36,057 nucleotides of DNA from an uncultured Parabacteroides sp. (GTDB lineage: Bacteria > Bacteroidota > Bacteroidia > Bacteroidales > Tannerellaceae). Shown here piece by piece: positions 17,621 to 28,567 of the stretch (position 1 is the stretch's first letter; each line of letters opens with the position of its first letter). The translations under genes were made by a program, and so were the position numbers. The notes under the pieces are model-generated. The model was given only the letters and a program-made list of their open reading frames with translations. It ran no database searches and was not told where the DNA came from. The stretch is from positions 1-36,057 of the forward strand of contig CAKVBA010000026.1 in assembly GCA_934725305.1 (NCBI GenBank), given 5' to 3'.

Positions 17621-18970
17621 TTATTTACAAATACGACATCCGGCACATTTAGACAAATCGCCACGGAAACGTTTCTCCACCAAAAGATGCAATCGGTCTT
17701 TCAAGGCATCCAAACGAACATGGTTAATTACGTCTGACGTAAAGGCTACACTCAACAACATGCGGGCTTCTTCCAAAGGAATACCACGACTCCGCATATA
17801 GAATAGGGCTGCTTCATCCAACTGTCCGGTTGTCATACCGTGTGAACACTTCACATCATCGGCATAGATTTCCAGCTGAGGTTTGCTGTACATACGGCAT
17901 TCGCGAGTGGCACACAAGTTGCTGTTTGTCTGGTAGGCTTCAGTCTTATCTGCACCTTCGTTCACCAAGATACGTCCACTAAACGCACCAACGGCATGGT
18001 CGTTCAACACATTCTTGAACAACTCATTGCTGGTACAATGGGCTGTTTTATGGGTAATCAGGCTATAGGTATCGAGCTGTTGCTCTTTATCCAATACAGA
18101 CATGCCACACAACGTGGTTTCAGCACCTTCGCCTTCCAGGTCGATATAGTAGTTGTTACGTGTCAATCCATTGTTCAATGTGATTCCATTGACCAACACA
18201 TTGCTTGATTCTGCCAGCTTCACATAAAGTGAAGAGAAACGAGAAGTAGAAACACTGCTCTCTTCCAAATCATAGTAGTCAAAATATGCGCCCTCTTCGG
18301 CAAAGATCTCAACCACCTGAGTAGCCAAGAACTTTACATCATCGATTGTATGGTCGCACACCAACAGTTTAGCCTGTGAATAGGGCTCCATGATTACAAG
18401 GACACGACGATTTGCCATCAAATCCACATCGCTACGGAAGATATTCACCAGCTGAATAGGACGATCGATCACAACCTCGCGCGGCACATACAAGACGAAA
18501 CCATCTTGAGCCAACATAGTATTCAAGGCAACCAATGATTCCTTGTCGGTAGCTGCTGCCTTGCCATAATAACGGGCTGCAATCTCGGGATACTGCTCAG
18601 CAAAAGCCTTCAATCCACCCGCATAAACGCCCTCGGGCAAATAAGCCTTCGGCAACTCCTTGTCATAGAAAGTGTCATTTACCACAAAGTAGAGTGACGT
18701 ACTCATATTAGGCACATCACAGCGAAACACGTCATACGGATTCACCGGAATAGCCAAACGGTTGATGTTGATCCCATAATCCGGAGCAAAAGATTGGGCC
18801 ACATCTGTATATTTATAATCCTCACCTTTTGTTGAAGGAAAGCCCAAGCGTTCAAAGTCGGCCAAAGCGCCGGCTCTCATCGCATTCATAACCGGTGCAC
18901 TGTAGCGGCACACCATGTCTTCACACTTCGCGAAAAGATCAAGATATTGCTGTTCTGCTTTCATGGTCAT
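17621..18970 (-). CDS. sufD: Fe-S cluster assembly protein SufD
   Basis: SufD pairs with SufB on the SufC ATPase dimer and helps build Fe-S clusters on the scaffold. The 449-residue protein shows the family beta-helix body and the C-terminal signature DDVKCSHGMTTGQLDE with RSRGIPLEEA. It ends in KCAGCRICK, with C442, C445 and C448 spaced as CxxCxxC, absent from the classic E. coli SufD. Its ATG overlaps the sufC stop by 4 bp (ATGA), indicating translational coupling. It is the last gene of sufBCD; sufS, usually next, is missing here. Confidence 0.95.
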   Translation of the reverse strand: MTMKAEQQYLDLFAKCEDMVCRYSAPVMNAMRAGALADFERLGFPSTKGEDYKYTDVAQSFAPDYGININRLAIPVNPYDVFRCDVPNMSTSLYFVVNDTFYDKELPKAYLPEGVYAGGLKAFAEQYPEIAARYYGKAAATDKESLVALNTMLAQDGFVLYVPREVVIDRPIQLVNIFRSDVDLMANRRVLVIMEPYSQAKLLVCDHTIDDVKFLATQVVEIFAEEGAYFDYYDLEESSVSTSRFSSLYVKLAESSNVLVNGITLNNGLTRNNYYIDLEGEGAETTLCGMSVLDKEQQLDTYSLITHKTAHCTSNELFKNVLNDHAVGAFSGRILVNEGADKTEAYQTNSNLCATRECRMYSKPQLEIYADDVKCSHGMTTGQLDEAALFYMRSRGIPLEEARMLLSVAFTSDVINHVRLDALKDRLHLLVEKRFRGDLSKCAGCRICK

Positions 18971-19719
18971 TCTCCCATCTCTTTCTTGATCCAGTCGTAT
19001 CCCTTTTCTTCCAGTTCGAGGGCCAGCTCCGGACCAGCCGTCTTAACGATACGTCCTTTATACAACACATGTACAATATCCGGCTTGATATAGTCGAGCA
19101 AACGCTGATAGTGAGTGATCACTATGGCTGCATTCTCGGGAGTCTTCAACTTATTGACACCGCTGGCTACGACACGCAGTGCATCAATGTCCAATCCGCT
19201 GTCGGTCTCGTCCAAGATAGCCAACTTCGGCTCCAACATTGCCATCTGGAAGATTTCGTTACGCTTCTTCTCACCGCCCGAGAAACCTTCGTTTACACTA
19301 CGGCTTGCCAACTTGTTGTCCAACTCAACAATCGCACGTTTCTCACGCATCATCTTCAGGAAGTCTGTGGCTGATACAGGTTGCAATCCTTTGTATTTAC
19401 GATGCTCGTTTACGGCTGCGCGCATGAAGTTAACCATGCTCACACCCGGAATTTCTACCGGATACTGAAAGCTCAGGAAAAGTCCTTCACGGCTGCGGTC
19501 TTCTGCAGAAAGCTCCAACAAATTCTTTCCATTAAAGGTTACTTCACCTTCGGTCACCTCAAATGCCGGATTGCCCACTAATACACTGCTTAATGTACTC
19601 TTGCCAGAACCATTTGGTCCCATGATAGCATGCACCTCACCCGCTTTGACCGACAGATTGATGCCTTTCAATATCTCTTTACCATTGATATTGGCATGTA
19701 AATTCTTTATCTCTAACAT
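18967..19719 (-). CDS. sufC: Fe-S cluster assembly ATPase SufC
   Basis: SufC is the ABC-type ATPase of the SufBCD scaffold. The 250-residue protein has Walker A GPNGSGKST (34-42), the signature FSGGEKKRNEI (146-156), Walker B LAILDETDSGLD with D170 and E171, and the switch H203 in ITHYQR. It has no membrane partner domains, as expected. It overlaps sufD by 4 bp and follows sufB by 24 bp. Confidence 0.97.
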   Translation of the reverse strand: MLEIKNLHANINGKEILKGINLSVKAGEVHAIMGPNGSGKSTLSSVLVGNPAFEVTEGEVTFNGKNLLELSAEDRSREGLFLSFQYPVEIPGVSMVNFMRAAVNEHRKYKGLQPVSATDFLKMMREKRAIVELDNKLASRSVNEGFSGGEKKRNEIFQMAMLEPKLAILDETDSGLDIDALRVVASGVNKLKTPENAAIVITHYQRLLDYIKPDIVHVLYKGRIVKTAGPELALELEEKGYDWIKKEMGE

Positions 19720-19743
19720 ATTTCGTTTTCCTTATATTTCTTA

Positions 19744-21189
19744 TTAACCAACGCTGCCTTCCAACGAGATAGTCAACAGCTTCTGAGCCTCGACAGCAAA
19801 CTCCATCGGCAACTTGTTCATCACCTCACGAGCATAACCATTTACAATCAGACCAACAGCCTCTTCTACTGAAATACCGCGCTGCTGACAATAGAAAAGC
19901 TGCTCTTCGCTGATCTTGCTGGTGGTTGCTTCATGCTCAACAACAGCCGTCTCGTTCTGAATATCAGCATACGGAAATGTATGAGCTCCACAAGTAGGAC
20001 TCAGCAACAAACTATCGCACTGGCTATGATTACGAGCGCCTTCGGCACGAGGAGAAACCTTCACCAAACCACGGTAACTGTTCTGACTATGTCCGGCAGA
20101 AATACCCTTCGACACAATGGTACTCTTTGTGTTCTTACCTAAGTGTATCATCTTGGTCCCTGTATCAGCCTGCTGATAGTTGTTAGTAACAGCCACAGAA
20201 TAAAACTCGCCAACAGAATTGTCACCGGCCAAGATACAACTCGGATATTTCCAAGTGATTGCCGAACCGGTCTCGACTTGTGTCCATGAAATCTTGCTAC
20301 CTTCACCTTTACACAAACCGCGCTTGGTTACGAAATTATAAATACCGCCTTTTCCGTCTTTATCGCCCGGATACCAGTTCTGTACCGTTGAATACTTCAC
20401 CTCGGCATGTTCATTGGCCACAATCTCAACAATGGCCGCATGCAACTGGTTCTCGTCACGCATCGGTGCTGTACAACCTTCCAGATAACTTACGTAAGCC
20501 TCGTCATCGGCGACAATCAGTGTACGTTCAAACTGTCCGGTATTGGCAGCATTGATACGGAAATAGGTACTCAGTTCCATCGGACAACGAACGCCTTTAG
20601 GTATATAAACAAATGAGCCATCCGAGAACACGGCCGAATTCAATGCGGCAAAGAAATTGTCTCGATAGCTCACGACACTGCCCAAATACTGTTTCACCAA
20701 ATCCGGATGATGCTGTACGGCCTCGCTAAACGAACAGAAGATAATGCCCTTTTCGGCCAAGTTCTCTTTAAACGTTGTCTTTACTGAAACGCTATCCATC
20801 ACAGCATCAACAGCCATACCCGTCAGCTGCTTCTGCTCTTCCAATGAAATACCCAACTTGTCGAATGTCTTCAACAATTCAGGATCAACCTCATCCAAAC
20901 TCTTCGGACCTTCCTTCTTCTTCGGTGCCGCATAATAGATTATATCTTGATAATCGATTGCAGGAATATCCAGATGAGCCCATGTCGGCATCTCTAAGGT
21001 CTGCCAATAACGAAAGGCTTTCAGTCTAAACTCGAGCAGCCACTCAGGTTCATTCTTCTTGGCCGAAATAATCCGAACAGTCTCTTCATCCAAGCCCCGA
21101 TGGATCACATCCGTATCAATATCGGTAACAAAGCCGTACTTATAATCACCGGCTGTTACCTCATTAATTATATTATTTGAATCCTCCAT
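19744..21189 (-). CDS. sufB: Fe-S cluster assembly protein SufB
   Basis: SufB is the scaffold subunit on which the Fe-S cluster is built. The product of 481 residues contains conserved blocks [60 protein letters not shown] and the C-terminal [15 protein letters not shown] with YCQQRGIS. The ATG at 21189 (MEDSNNII) is chosen. An in-frame ATG at 21207 would add only MLSFKY, which does not look like family sequence. It lies 38 bp after cvpA and probably forms one transcript with rimP-nusA-infB-cvpA. Confidence 0.95.
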   Translation of the reverse strand: MEDSNNIINEVTAGDYKYGFVTDIDTDVIHRGLDEETVRIISAKKNEPEWLLEFRLKAFRYWQTLEMPTWAHLDIPAIDYQDIIYYAAPKKKEGPKSLDEVDPELLKTFDKLGISLEEQKQLTGMAVDAVMDSVSVKTTFKENLAEKGIIFCSFSEAVQHHPDLVKQYLGSVVSYRDNFFAALNSAVFSDGSFVYIPKGVRCPMELSTYFRINAANTGQFERTLIVADDEAYVSYLEGCTAPMRDENQLHAAIVEIVANEHAEVKYSTVQNWYPGDKDGKGGIYNFVTKRGLCKGEGSKISWTQVETGSAITWKYPSCILAGDNSVGEFYSVAVTNNYQQADTGTKMIHLGKNTKSTIVSKGISAGHSQNSYRGLVKVSPRAEGARNHSQCDSLLLSPTCGAHTFPYADIQNETAVVEHEATTSKISEEQLFYCQQRGISVEEAVGLIVNGYAREVMNKLPMEFAVEAQKLLTISLEGSVG

Positions 21190-21227
21190 ATATTTAAATG
21201 ACAACAAACATTGTCCCTTTTACAATT

Positions 21228-21719
21228 TTATTCTCTTTCAGAAAACAAGTTTTTGGGATAAATGGTTGGAATGATCTCCTTTATTCCATAATAAAGGCGT
21301 GATTCGAGCTTCGCTTCACGCGACACGAACACGCCATTACGGTCAACATACTCCAATACATTCAAGAGCAGGCTTAGGAACAGTGTTGACAACGCCAAGC
21401 CAAACAAACCACCCAACAGATGATTCAACAGACTCAACGGCGTCACGCCTATGATGCGATGAATGACTTCACCCACTAGCAACAAGAGACCAACTACCAG
21501 CAAAAAGCCGGCCAGATAACTAAGCACTGTCACGCTTTCTGCGGGGAACCAACCAGTAGCTACTATATATTCCTCCAACCAGGCAGCAGCTTCTCCACAG
21601 AAATAGATGCCGACAATCAGGGCTATAAGCGAAACAACCTGTTTGATGACTCCATCAAACAGGCCTTTCACTAATCCCAAACCTGCCAGACACAGCAATG
21701 TGATGTCTAACCAGTTCAT
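21228..21719 (-). CDS. cvpA: CvpA-family membrane protein
   Basis: A 163-residue inner-membrane protein with about four hydrophobic segments (around 5-20, 28-45, 62-82 and 98-118). The N-terminus MNWLDITLLCLAGLGLVKG with the following FDGVIKQ matches CvpA. The family was named from colicin V production; its core function in most bacteria is unsettled (cell envelope). It starts 2 bp after infB, so it is tightly coupled. Confidence 0.82.
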   Translation of the reverse strand: MNWLDITLLCLAGLGLVKGLFDGVIKQVVSLIALIVGIYFCGEAAAWLEEYIVATGWFPAESVTVLSYLAGFLLVVGLLLLVGEVIHRIIGVTPLSLLNHLLGGLFGLALSTLFLSLLLNVLEYVDRNGVFVSREAKLESRLYYGIKEIIPTIYPKNLFSERE

Positions 21720-21721
21720 TT

Positions 21722-24652
21722 CTATAACGTCTTCTTAATTTCAGTTTCTTCGTATGCCTCGATAATATCACCCACCTGAATGTCATTGAAGTTGGTAATA
21801 TTCAGACCGCAATCCAATCCGGCAACAACCTCTTTCACATCGTCTTTGAAACGCTTCAGTGAACCAAGTTCGCCTGCATAGATAACAATACCATCACGAA
21901 TCAAGCGGATCTTATTAGAGCGTTTGATCTTTCCTTCGTTGACCATACAACCGGCAACAGTTCCGACCTTCGAGATCTTGAACACCTGCTGAACTTCTAC
22001 GTTTGCAGTAATCTCTTCCTTGATTTCAGGAGAAAGCATACCTTCCATAGCATCCTTCACGTCTTCAATAGCATCGTAAATGATTGAGTACAGACGGATT
22101 TCAACACCCTCTTTCTCTGCATTCTTACGTGCTGCCAGTGACGGACGAACCTGGAAACCGATAATAACCGCATTTGAAGCAGCTGCCAATACCACATCAG
22201 ATTCCGAGATCTGACCCACAGCTTTATGGATTACATTTACCTGGATCTCTTCTGTTGACAGACGAATCAAAGAGTCAGACAATGCCTCAACAGAACCGTC
22301 CACATCACCCTTAACAATGATGTTCAACTCCTGGAAGTTACCCACAGCAATACGACGGCCAATATCGTCCAATGTCAACATCTTCTGAGTACGCAAGCCC
22401 AATTCACGCTGCAACTGTTCACGACGGTTGGCAATTTCACGCGCTTCCTGCTCTGTTTCCAATACATTAAATGTATCACCTGCCTGAGGCGCACCATTCA
22501 GACCCAAGATCAATGCCGGTTCTGACGGACCAGCCTTTTCGATGCGCTGGTTACGTTCGTTGAACATAGCCTTCACACGGCCAAAGTGAGTACCAGCCAA
22601 AACAATGTCGCCAATCTTCAAGGTTCCGTTTTCAACCAATACAGTTGATACATATCCACGACCCTTATCCAATGATGATTCAATGATTGAACCAACAGCA
22701 CGACGGTTCGGATTGGCCTTCAAGTCCAACAAGTCGGCTTCAAGCAAGACTTTTTCCAACAAATCCTCAACACCGATACCCTTCTTGGCTGAGATTTCCT
22801 GGCTCTGATATTTACCGCCCCAGTCTTCTACCAAGTAGTTCATATTGGCCAATTCTTCCTTGATCTTATCTGGGTTTGCATGAGGCTTATCGATTTTATT
22901 GATAGCAAATACGATAGGCACACCAGCCGCAGAAGCATGATTGATTGCTTCAATAGTCTGAGGCATCACACTATCATCGGCCGCTACAATAATAATAGCG
23001 ATATCCGTTACTTTCGCACCACGGGCACGCATCGCTGTAAAGGCTTCGTGGCCCGGAGTATCCAAGAATGTAATACGGCGTCCGCTCTTCAGCTTCACAT
23101 TGTATGCACCGATATGCTGAGTGATACCGCCAGCCTCACCGGCAATTACATTGGCATTACGGATATTATCCAACAAAGAGGTCTTACCATGGTCAACATG
23201 TCCCATCACAGTTACGATAGGCGGACGTGCTACCCAGTCGCTTTCATCATCCTCTTCTTCATCAGCCTTGATAGCTTCTACCACTTCCGCACTTACATAT
23301 TCCGTCTTGAAGCCAAACTCTTCAGCCACAATGTTGATTGTTTCTGCGTCCAGACGCTGATTGATTGACACCATGATACCGATGCTCATGCAAGTTCCGA
23401 TAACTTTTGTTACCGGCACATCCATCATGTTTGCCAAGTCGTTAGCTGTTACAAACTCTGTCAGCTTCAACACCTTGCTTTCCTGTTCCTCCAGTTCCTG
23501 CAATTCGTGTTCACGCTTCAACACAGCTTCACGCTTATCACGACGATATTTAGCACCCTTATTATTCTTATTACCCTTACTGGTTAAACGAGCCAAGGTC
23601 TCTTTGATCTGCTTCTGTACATCCTCGTCACTCACCTCCGTCTTAATAGGTTTCTTCAGACGAGACTTACGGTCTTCACGACCTGAACGCTGGAAGTTAG
23701 TGCCCGGTGTATTGCTTACATCCACACGGTCCTTCTTGATGCGGTTACGCTTCTTCTTTCCATCAGCAGCAGCGCCTTCACCCGTTTTAGCGGCTACAGC
23801 AGACTTGCCTGCTGCATCTTTGCTTCCCTTATGAGCTGCATTCTGACTATTCGGATTATTAGAGCGGCCATTCGTTCCACGCATCTTTTCATCACGTTCT
23901 TTTCTTTTCTCTTCTCTCGTTTTCTTTTTCGGACGAGTCGACTGATTCAATGCATTCAAGTCGATCTTACCTGTCACCTTAATCTTTGATTCAAATTTCG
24001 GAGTATTCAGCCGAAAGAGTTCTGTCTCTTTATGAGAATCAGAAGTTTCGTCTACCATTTTTCCTTCTTCGTTCTTTTCCGTATTCACTCTTTCAATTTC
24101 TTTATTGACAACTACAGATTCATTTTCTTCGGTTTTTTCCTTCACCACTTCTTCAATGGTACTCTCTTCTTTATTTTCTTTCACCTCTTTTACAGGTTCA
24201 TGAGTCACAGAAGGAACCTTCTCTACAGGATTCTCCTTAACCGGAGCAGTGGGGGCAGCAGCCTCCTCTTTCAGCACATGATTATCCTCAACCACTGGTT
24301 CATTCACCATCGGCTCATCATGTTGTTTTCTATGTTGCCCATCCAAATCAATCCGACCTTTCTTAATAAAATGCGGCTTGCATTCATCGGGGACTTCTGT
24401 TTTTATTTCTTTCACCACCTCTTCTTTCACAGAAGGAGCTTCTTTGTGTCTGCGCTCTTTCGCAACACGTTGTCCGCGTTCCTTTTGTGGCAGATCACCA
24501 CCAAACTCTTTTACGAGCAAAGCATACTGTTCGTCACTGATTCGAGTGTTGGGATTATTCTCAACTTCGAATCCGTTTCTGTGTAGAAACTCAACCACTG
24601 TGGTGATTCCTACGTTTAATTTTCGCTGTATTTGTATTAATTTTATAGGCAT
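21722..24652 (-). CDS. infB: Translation initiation factor IF-2
   Basis: IF-2 is a GTPase that brings initiator fMet-tRNA to the ribosome. The 976-residue protein has an IF2 N-terminal module (about 1-55), then a long charged and low-complexity linker (about 60-400, rich in Lys, Glu and Ala). The G domain has GHVDHGKT at 484-491, [12 protein letters not shown] (G3), NKID (G4) and SAKKG (G5), followed by the later beta-barrel and C-terminal tRNA-binding domains. The length and linker are typical of Bacteroidota. It lies 20 bp after nusA and 2 bp before cvpA. Confidence 0.98.
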   Translation of the reverse strand: MPIKLIQIQRKLNVGITTVVEFLHRNGFEVENNPNTRISDEQYALLVKEFGGDLPQKERGQRVAKERRHKEAPSVKEEVVKEIKTEVPDECKPHFIKKGRIDLDGQHRKQHDEPMVNEPVVEDNHVLKEEAAAPTAPVKENPVEKVPSVTHEPVKEVKENKEESTIEEVVKEKTEENESVVVNKEIERVNTEKNEEGKMVDETSDSHKETELFRLNTPKFESKIKVTGKIDLNALNQSTRPKKKTREEKRKERDEKMRGTNGRSNNPNSQNAAHKGSKDAAGKSAVAAKTGEGAAADGKKKRNRIKKDRVDVSNTPGTNFQRSGREDRKSRLKKPIKTEVSDEDVQKQIKETLARLTSKGNKNNKGAKYRRDKREAVLKREHELQELEEQESKVLKLTEFVTANDLANMMDVPVTKVIGTCMSIGIMVSINQRLDAETINIVAEEFGFKTEYVSAEVVEAIKADEEEDDESDWVARPPIVTVMGHVDHGKTSLLDNIRNANVIAGEAGGITQHIGAYNVKLKSGRRITFLDTPGHEAFTAMRARGAKVTDIAIIIVAADDSVMPQTIEAINHASAAGVPIVFAINKIDKPHANPDKIKEELANMNYLVEDWGGKYQSQEISAKKGIGVEDLLEKVLLEADLLDLKANPNRRAVGSIIESSLDKGRGYVSTVLVENGTLKIGDIVLAGTHFGRVKAMFNERNQRIEKAGPSEPALILGLNGAPQAGDTFNVLETEQEAREIANRREQLQRELGLRTQKMLTLDDIGRRIAVGNFQELNIIVKGDVDGSVEALSDSLIRLSTEEIQVNVIHKAVGQISESDVVLAAASNAVIIGFQVRPSLAARKNAEKEGVEIRLYSIIYDAIEDVKDAMEGMLSPEIKEEITANVEVQQVFKISKVGTVAGCMVNEGKIKRSNKIRLIRDGIVIYAGELGSLKRFKDDVKEVVAGLDCGLNITNFNDIQVGDIIEAYEETEIKKTL

Positions 24653-24672
24653 ATCTAACTTTGTCGTAATAC

Positions 24673-25938
24673 TTATTCGTTTTCATCATTCTCAAATTCT
24701 GCTGACAAAATAGCAAACACATCGTCAACAGTCTGTTCTTCGAGGTCTGCACGTTCCATAATCTCTTCACGCTCTTTTGCCAGAACGCTCTTAGCCGTAT
24801 AACAACCGATATTCTTCAAAGCATCAATAACCCATCCATCAATTTCATCTGCAAATTCATCCAAATAGATATCCTCTTCGTCTGCTCCTTCAATATCACG
24901 GAACACATCGATGGTGAATTCGGTCAACATACAAGCCAACTTGATGTTCAAACCACCTTTACCAATAGCCAGAGAAACCTCTTCCGGACGCAGATAAACC
25001 TCAGCCTTCTTCTCCTCTTCATTTACATGGATAGAAGAAACCTTAGCAGGGCTCAACGCACGCTGGATAAACAAAGAGGCATTGGTTGTATAGTTGATCA
25101 CATCGATATTTTCGTTACGCAATTCACGAACGATACCGTGGATTCGTGATCCCTTCATACCAACACAAGCACCCACCGGATCGATACGATCGTCGTACGA
25201 CTCAACAGCCACCTTTGCACGTTCACCAGGGATACGGGCAATTGCCTTGATAGTAATCAAGCCATCGTTAATTTCCGGCACTTCCAATTCAAACAAGCGC
25301 TGCAAGAATGCCTTATCTGTACGAGAAAGGATGATTTTCGGATTGTTGTTATAGTTGTCAACACGCTGAACGATGGCACGTACAGTTTCGCCCTTACGGT
25401 AGAAGTCTGTCGGGATCTGTTCTGTCTTGGGCAACAGCAATTCATTTCCTTCATCATCAAGCAACAAGATTTCTTTCTTCCATACCTGATAAACATCTGC
25501 TGCAATGATAGTACCTATTTTATCTTTATATTTTGCATATAAATTATCCTTCTGCAATTCAAGTATCTTAGAAGCCAGCGTCTGACGCAAGTTCAAGATG
25601 GCACGGCGGCCAAAGTCTGCAAAGTGGACTTCATCTGTGACTTCTTCGCCAACTTCACAGTCGGCATCAATTTTGCGAGCTTCTGTCAATGTCAGCTGCA
25701 AATTAGGATTCTCCAATTCATCATCGGCCACAACTGTACGATTTCGCCAAATCTCGAAATCTCCCTTTTCCGGATTAATGATCACATCATAGTTTTCATC
25801 TGTACCGAACATCTTAGCAATTACGTTTCGGAATGAGTCTTCCAAAACACTGATCATTGTCTCCTTATCAATATTCTTCAATTCCTTAAACTCAGCAAGT
25901 GTATCAATCATGCTGATAGTTTCCGCTTTCTTGGCCAT
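24673..25938 (-). CDS. nusA: Transcription termination/antitermination factor NusA
   Basis: NusA binds RNA polymerase and nascent RNA and controls pausing, termination and antitermination. The 421-residue product has the N-terminal polymerase-binding domain (about 1-130), an S1 domain ([11 protein letters not shown] around 150), and KH domains ([17 protein letters not shown], then [11 protein letters not shown]). It ends in a shorter acidic tail than E. coli NusA. It starts 4 bp after rimP and 20 bp before infB, the common rimP-nusA-infB order. Confidence 0.97.
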   Translation of the reverse strand: MAKKAETISMIDTLAEFKELKNIDKETMISVLEDSFRNVIAKMFGTDENYDVIINPEKGDFEIWRNRTVVADDELENPNLQLTLTEARKIDADCEVGEEVTDEVHFADFGRRAILNLRQTLASKILELQKDNLYAKYKDKIGTIIAADVYQVWKKEILLLDDEGNELLLPKTEQIPTDFYRKGETVRAIVQRVDNYNNNPKIILSRTDKAFLQRLFELEVPEINDGLITIKAIARIPGERAKVAVESYDDRIDPVGACVGMKGSRIHGIVRELRNENIDVINYTTNASLFIQRALSPAKVSSIHVNEEEKKAEVYLRPEEVSLAIGKGGLNIKLACMLTEFTIDVFRDIEGADEEDIYLDEFADEIDGWVIDALKNIGCYTAKSVLAKEREEIMERADLEEQTVDDVFAILSAEFENDENE

Positions 25939-25942
25939 AATT

Positions 25943-26416
25943 TTACTTGAATCTTATTAGGTATTTTGTATATTTTATCTCTTCAAACGTATATGACAGA
26001 TCCTCTTCTTCTGTCACCTTGCGCTTCGCTCCTTCGGGCTTCACCTGCTTTTCAACAGTTACCACAACGCCCTTTTCGTCTGCTGCCTTCAACACGCCTG
26101 TCAGCTTTGTGCCGTTCTTCAGCAACATCTCAACTTCGTTTCCGATGTTCTTGACATATTGGCGCAACACTTTAAACGGAGATGTGATGCCGGCCGAACC
26201 TACTTCCAATTCAAAATCTTCCACATCGCGGTCCAGATGTTCTTCCAGATAGCGGCTCAGTTCTACACAATCGTCGATACAGACAGCTTCGTCATTGTCA
26301 ATCTCAACGATAATCACGTTTCCCGGTTTAATCTCTACATCTACTAAATAGTTGTCGCCAGAGGCTAACTTTTCCTCTACAAGCTGACGTACCACATGCT
26401 TATCTATCATATACAT
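25943..26416 (-). CDS. rimP: Ribosome maturation factor RimP
   Basis: RimP is needed for 30S subunit maturation. The 157-residue product has the usual two-domain layout and the motifs EVGSAGITSPF and the flanking acidic LEEHLDRDVEDFELE. The start could be the first ATG at 26416 (MYMIDK) or the third codon at 26410; the first is kept. It heads a seven-gene minus-strand run, and a strong promoter lies at 26476-26506. Confidence 0.94.
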   Translation of the reverse strand: MYMIDKHVVRQLVEEKLASGDNYLVDVEIKPGNVIIVEIDNDEAVCIDDCVELSRYLEEHLDRDVEDFELEVGSAGITSPFKVLRQYVKNIGNEVEMLLKNGTKLTGVLKAADEKGVVVTVEKQVKPEGAKRKVTEEEDLSYTFEEIKYTKYLIRFK

Positions 26417-26475
26417 ATACTTATGAACAAAAGGAGGGGACTACCCGCCCCCTCCTCAACTTCGCTTATCGATGG

Positions 26476-26506
26476 CAAATATACAAAATATCAACTACTT
26501 TTCCAA
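26476..26506 (-). promoter_or_regulatory. Promoter of the rimP-nusA-infB-cvpA-suf transcript
   Basis: The minus strand has TTGG (26503-26506), a 19-bp spacer and TATATTTG (26476-26483). Both elements and the spacing match the Bacteroidota -33/-7 pattern. It lies about 60 bp before rimP. Confidence 0.75.
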
Positions 26507-26558
26507 GCCTTGCTGCCATTTTATGTGGAAACCCACTACACAATTCCCTATAAAATAA

Positions 26559-26588
26559 AAAAGGGCGCATCTTACGACGCACCCTTTT
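26559..26588 (-). terminator. Terminator after the second susD-like gene
   Basis: AAAAGGGCGC (26559-26568) pairs with GCACCCTTTT (26579-26588) with one mismatch and a 10-nt loop. On the minus strand T-runs follow the stem. It separates the SusCD transcript from the rimP promoter and could work in both directions. Confidence 0.7.
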
Positions 26589-26618
26589 AGTATATGAAAT
26601 CTATTAAACAGTTTCTGA

Positions 26619-28547
26619 TTAGTGTTTAGCCCACCACAACGGAGTAAACACATTGTCTTCGCCATTCAAAACAGTCACAGCCTGTTTGTAACCTTCCGGG
26701 CTATTTGTTTCAAATGATGCCGGGAATTTCAGACGCTGCGGGAAGAACTTGATTGTCTGGTTCATGTAGTTTGTACGAGACAAATCAGGCATATTTACCA
26801 ATGGCTGTTCTACGGCCGGAGTTTCAAAGAACGGCAGACCCAGACGACGGTGGTCAGACCAAGACTCCATAGGCAACCAAGGCATGTTAGCAATAAACTT
26901 CTGAGTGATGATCTTTGTCAAACGGTCGTTCAATGCTTTACCATACAATGTCTGAGAAGCAACCGGATACTTATAAGTAAATGTTCCTTCCTGTTTTGTA
27001 TAACCATTTATCATCTTCATAGTCTTTGTTGCAGGAGGTTCAGCGATGTGATCCCAAGCAACAGAAGTACCTACGTTGTTATAATCTTCTGATTTCAGAT
27101 AAGCATCAACAAACTGTGATACGCCATTATATTCGAAGCTTGCACGAATACCTGCTTCATAAGCATCCTTACCGCTCATCGGAACAACCCAACCTCTCAC
27201 AGAAGCCTCAGCTATCAACAAGTAAGATTCCCATGCACCAAAGAAGATACGTGAGCTCTGGCTATTACGATATTTGTTAACCAAACGAGGGTTAGCACCA
27301 GAGAAGCTATAAACTTTGTTCAAAGAACCCTTGTCACCAAATGAACCGATAGCCGGTGCATTCCAGGTGAAAGAAGCATCAATTGTTTCCAATACCTTTT
27401 CGCTATCACCTTCTTTAACCACCAAGTCTCTCTTCTGAGTCTTAGCATCCTGAGTCCAAGAAGGATAATAGCAATATTCAGTATTATCAAAATCACCCGG
27501 GATATAGAACAATGCATAAGCACGAGGGTCGATTGTGTTGTGCAAACCATCGAACCAGAAACCAGCACACGGATCATTTGTAAACAATGAATAATGATCT
27601 TCATAACGAACACCCATGTAGTCTGCCGGTTTGATGTGAGACTGATAACGATCATCTGTCAACTGATCAGCAGTCTTAACGCCACCCAAACCAACCATCA
27701 GGTTGTTTAATGTAGCAGAAAGGTTCTGAGAGTTCCATTCACGAGACATAACACCAGTCAAAGCATCCCATCCTGGCTGCTCTGCTACTGCAAAGTTATC
27801 AGCATTGTTTGCGATATAAGCGCCATCACGGACAGCATCTTCAAAGTTGCTCTGAGCCATAGACGGATCAACTTCAGACAAACGCATAGCCAAACGCATA
27901 CGCAAAGAGTTACCAAACTGTTTCCACTTTGCAAAGTTGAATGCATACACACGGTCGAAACGTTTTTCTGAATCATCCGGAGTAACAGATGTATTCAAAG
28001 CACCCACAGCCTCTTTCAAGTCTTTCAACATGAAAGTATAGATTTCCTGAGCACTATTGTAACCCGGGTTAACGCCCTGGAATGCATCCAAAGACATAGC
28101 ACCAAAGTTATCAACAAATTCACTCATCAAATAAGCACGCCAGATACGAGCCACCTGCTTCATGTTAGGAACCATCTCAGCAGCGTGTCCTGTCAAGCCC
28201 TTTTCGATCTTATCGTCAGCCAATGTAATAGCCAAGTTAGCAGCCTTCTGCCAGTTTGAAGACTGATTGAAATAAGCATTGATCCAACCATCATTGTATG
28301 AACCACCAGCAATACCTGTTGTGAAATGCTGACGAGCAGCAGTCTTCCAGTTCAAGACAAATGCACGTTCTGCCACGTCCGGGTCTTGCTGTGCATCTGT
28401 GATTGATTTATTAATCGCATATTCGACCTTTGCCTGATCGATATTTGCTGCGTTAGGATCGACATTCACCTCTTCGAAATCAGAACAAGCGGTAAACATT
28501 GCCGTTCCCAAACACAAAGCATAAGCAAATTTATTTATATTTTTCAT
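26619..28547 (-). CDS. SusD/RagB-family nutrient-binding lipoprotein (second pair)
   Basis: A 642-residue lipoprotein of the SusD-like second type, larger than the classic 520-residue form. The lipobox gives C21 (FTACS), followed by DFEEVNVDPNAANID, typical of this branch. The mid-region LKEAVGAL, FGNSLRMRLAMRLSEVDP and the C-terminal MPWLPMESWSDHRRLGLPFF belong to the same family. It binds substrate at the cell surface together with the SusC gene 20 bp upstream. A peptide substrate has been shown for some relatives (RagAB type), but nothing here fixes it. Confidence 0.92.
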   Translation of the reverse strand: MKNINKFAYALCLGTAMFTACSDFEEVNVDPNAANIDQAKVEYAINKSITDAQQDPDVAERAFVLNWKTAARQHFTTGIAGGSYNDGWINAYFNQSSNWQKAANLAITLADDKIEKGLTGHAAEMVPNMKQVARIWRAYLMSEFVDNFGAMSLDAFQGVNPGYNSAQEIYTFMLKDLKEAVGALNTSVTPDDSEKRFDRVYAFNFAKWKQFGNSLRMRLAMRLSEVDPSMAQSNFEDAVRDGAYIANNADNFAVAEQPGWDALTGVMSREWNSQNLSATLNNLMVGLGGVKTADQLTDDRYQSHIKPADYMGVRYEDHYSLFTNDPCAGFWFDGLHNTIDPRAYALFYIPGDFDNTEYCYYPSWTQDAKTQKRDLVVKEGDSEKVLETIDASFTWNAPAIGSFGDKGSLNKVYSFSGANPRLVNKYRNSQSSRIFFGAWESYLLIAEASVRGWVVPMSGKDAYEAGIRASFEYNGVSQFVDAYLKSEDYNNVGTSVAWDHIAEPPATKTMKMINGYTKQEGTFTYKYPVASQTLYGKALNDRLTKIITQKFIANMPWLPMESWSDHRRLGLPFFETPAVEQPLVNMPDLSRTNYMNQTIKFFPQRLKFPASFETNSPEGYKQAVTVLNGEDNVFTPLWWAKH

Positions 28548-28567
28548 AATGATTATTCTTTATTGAT

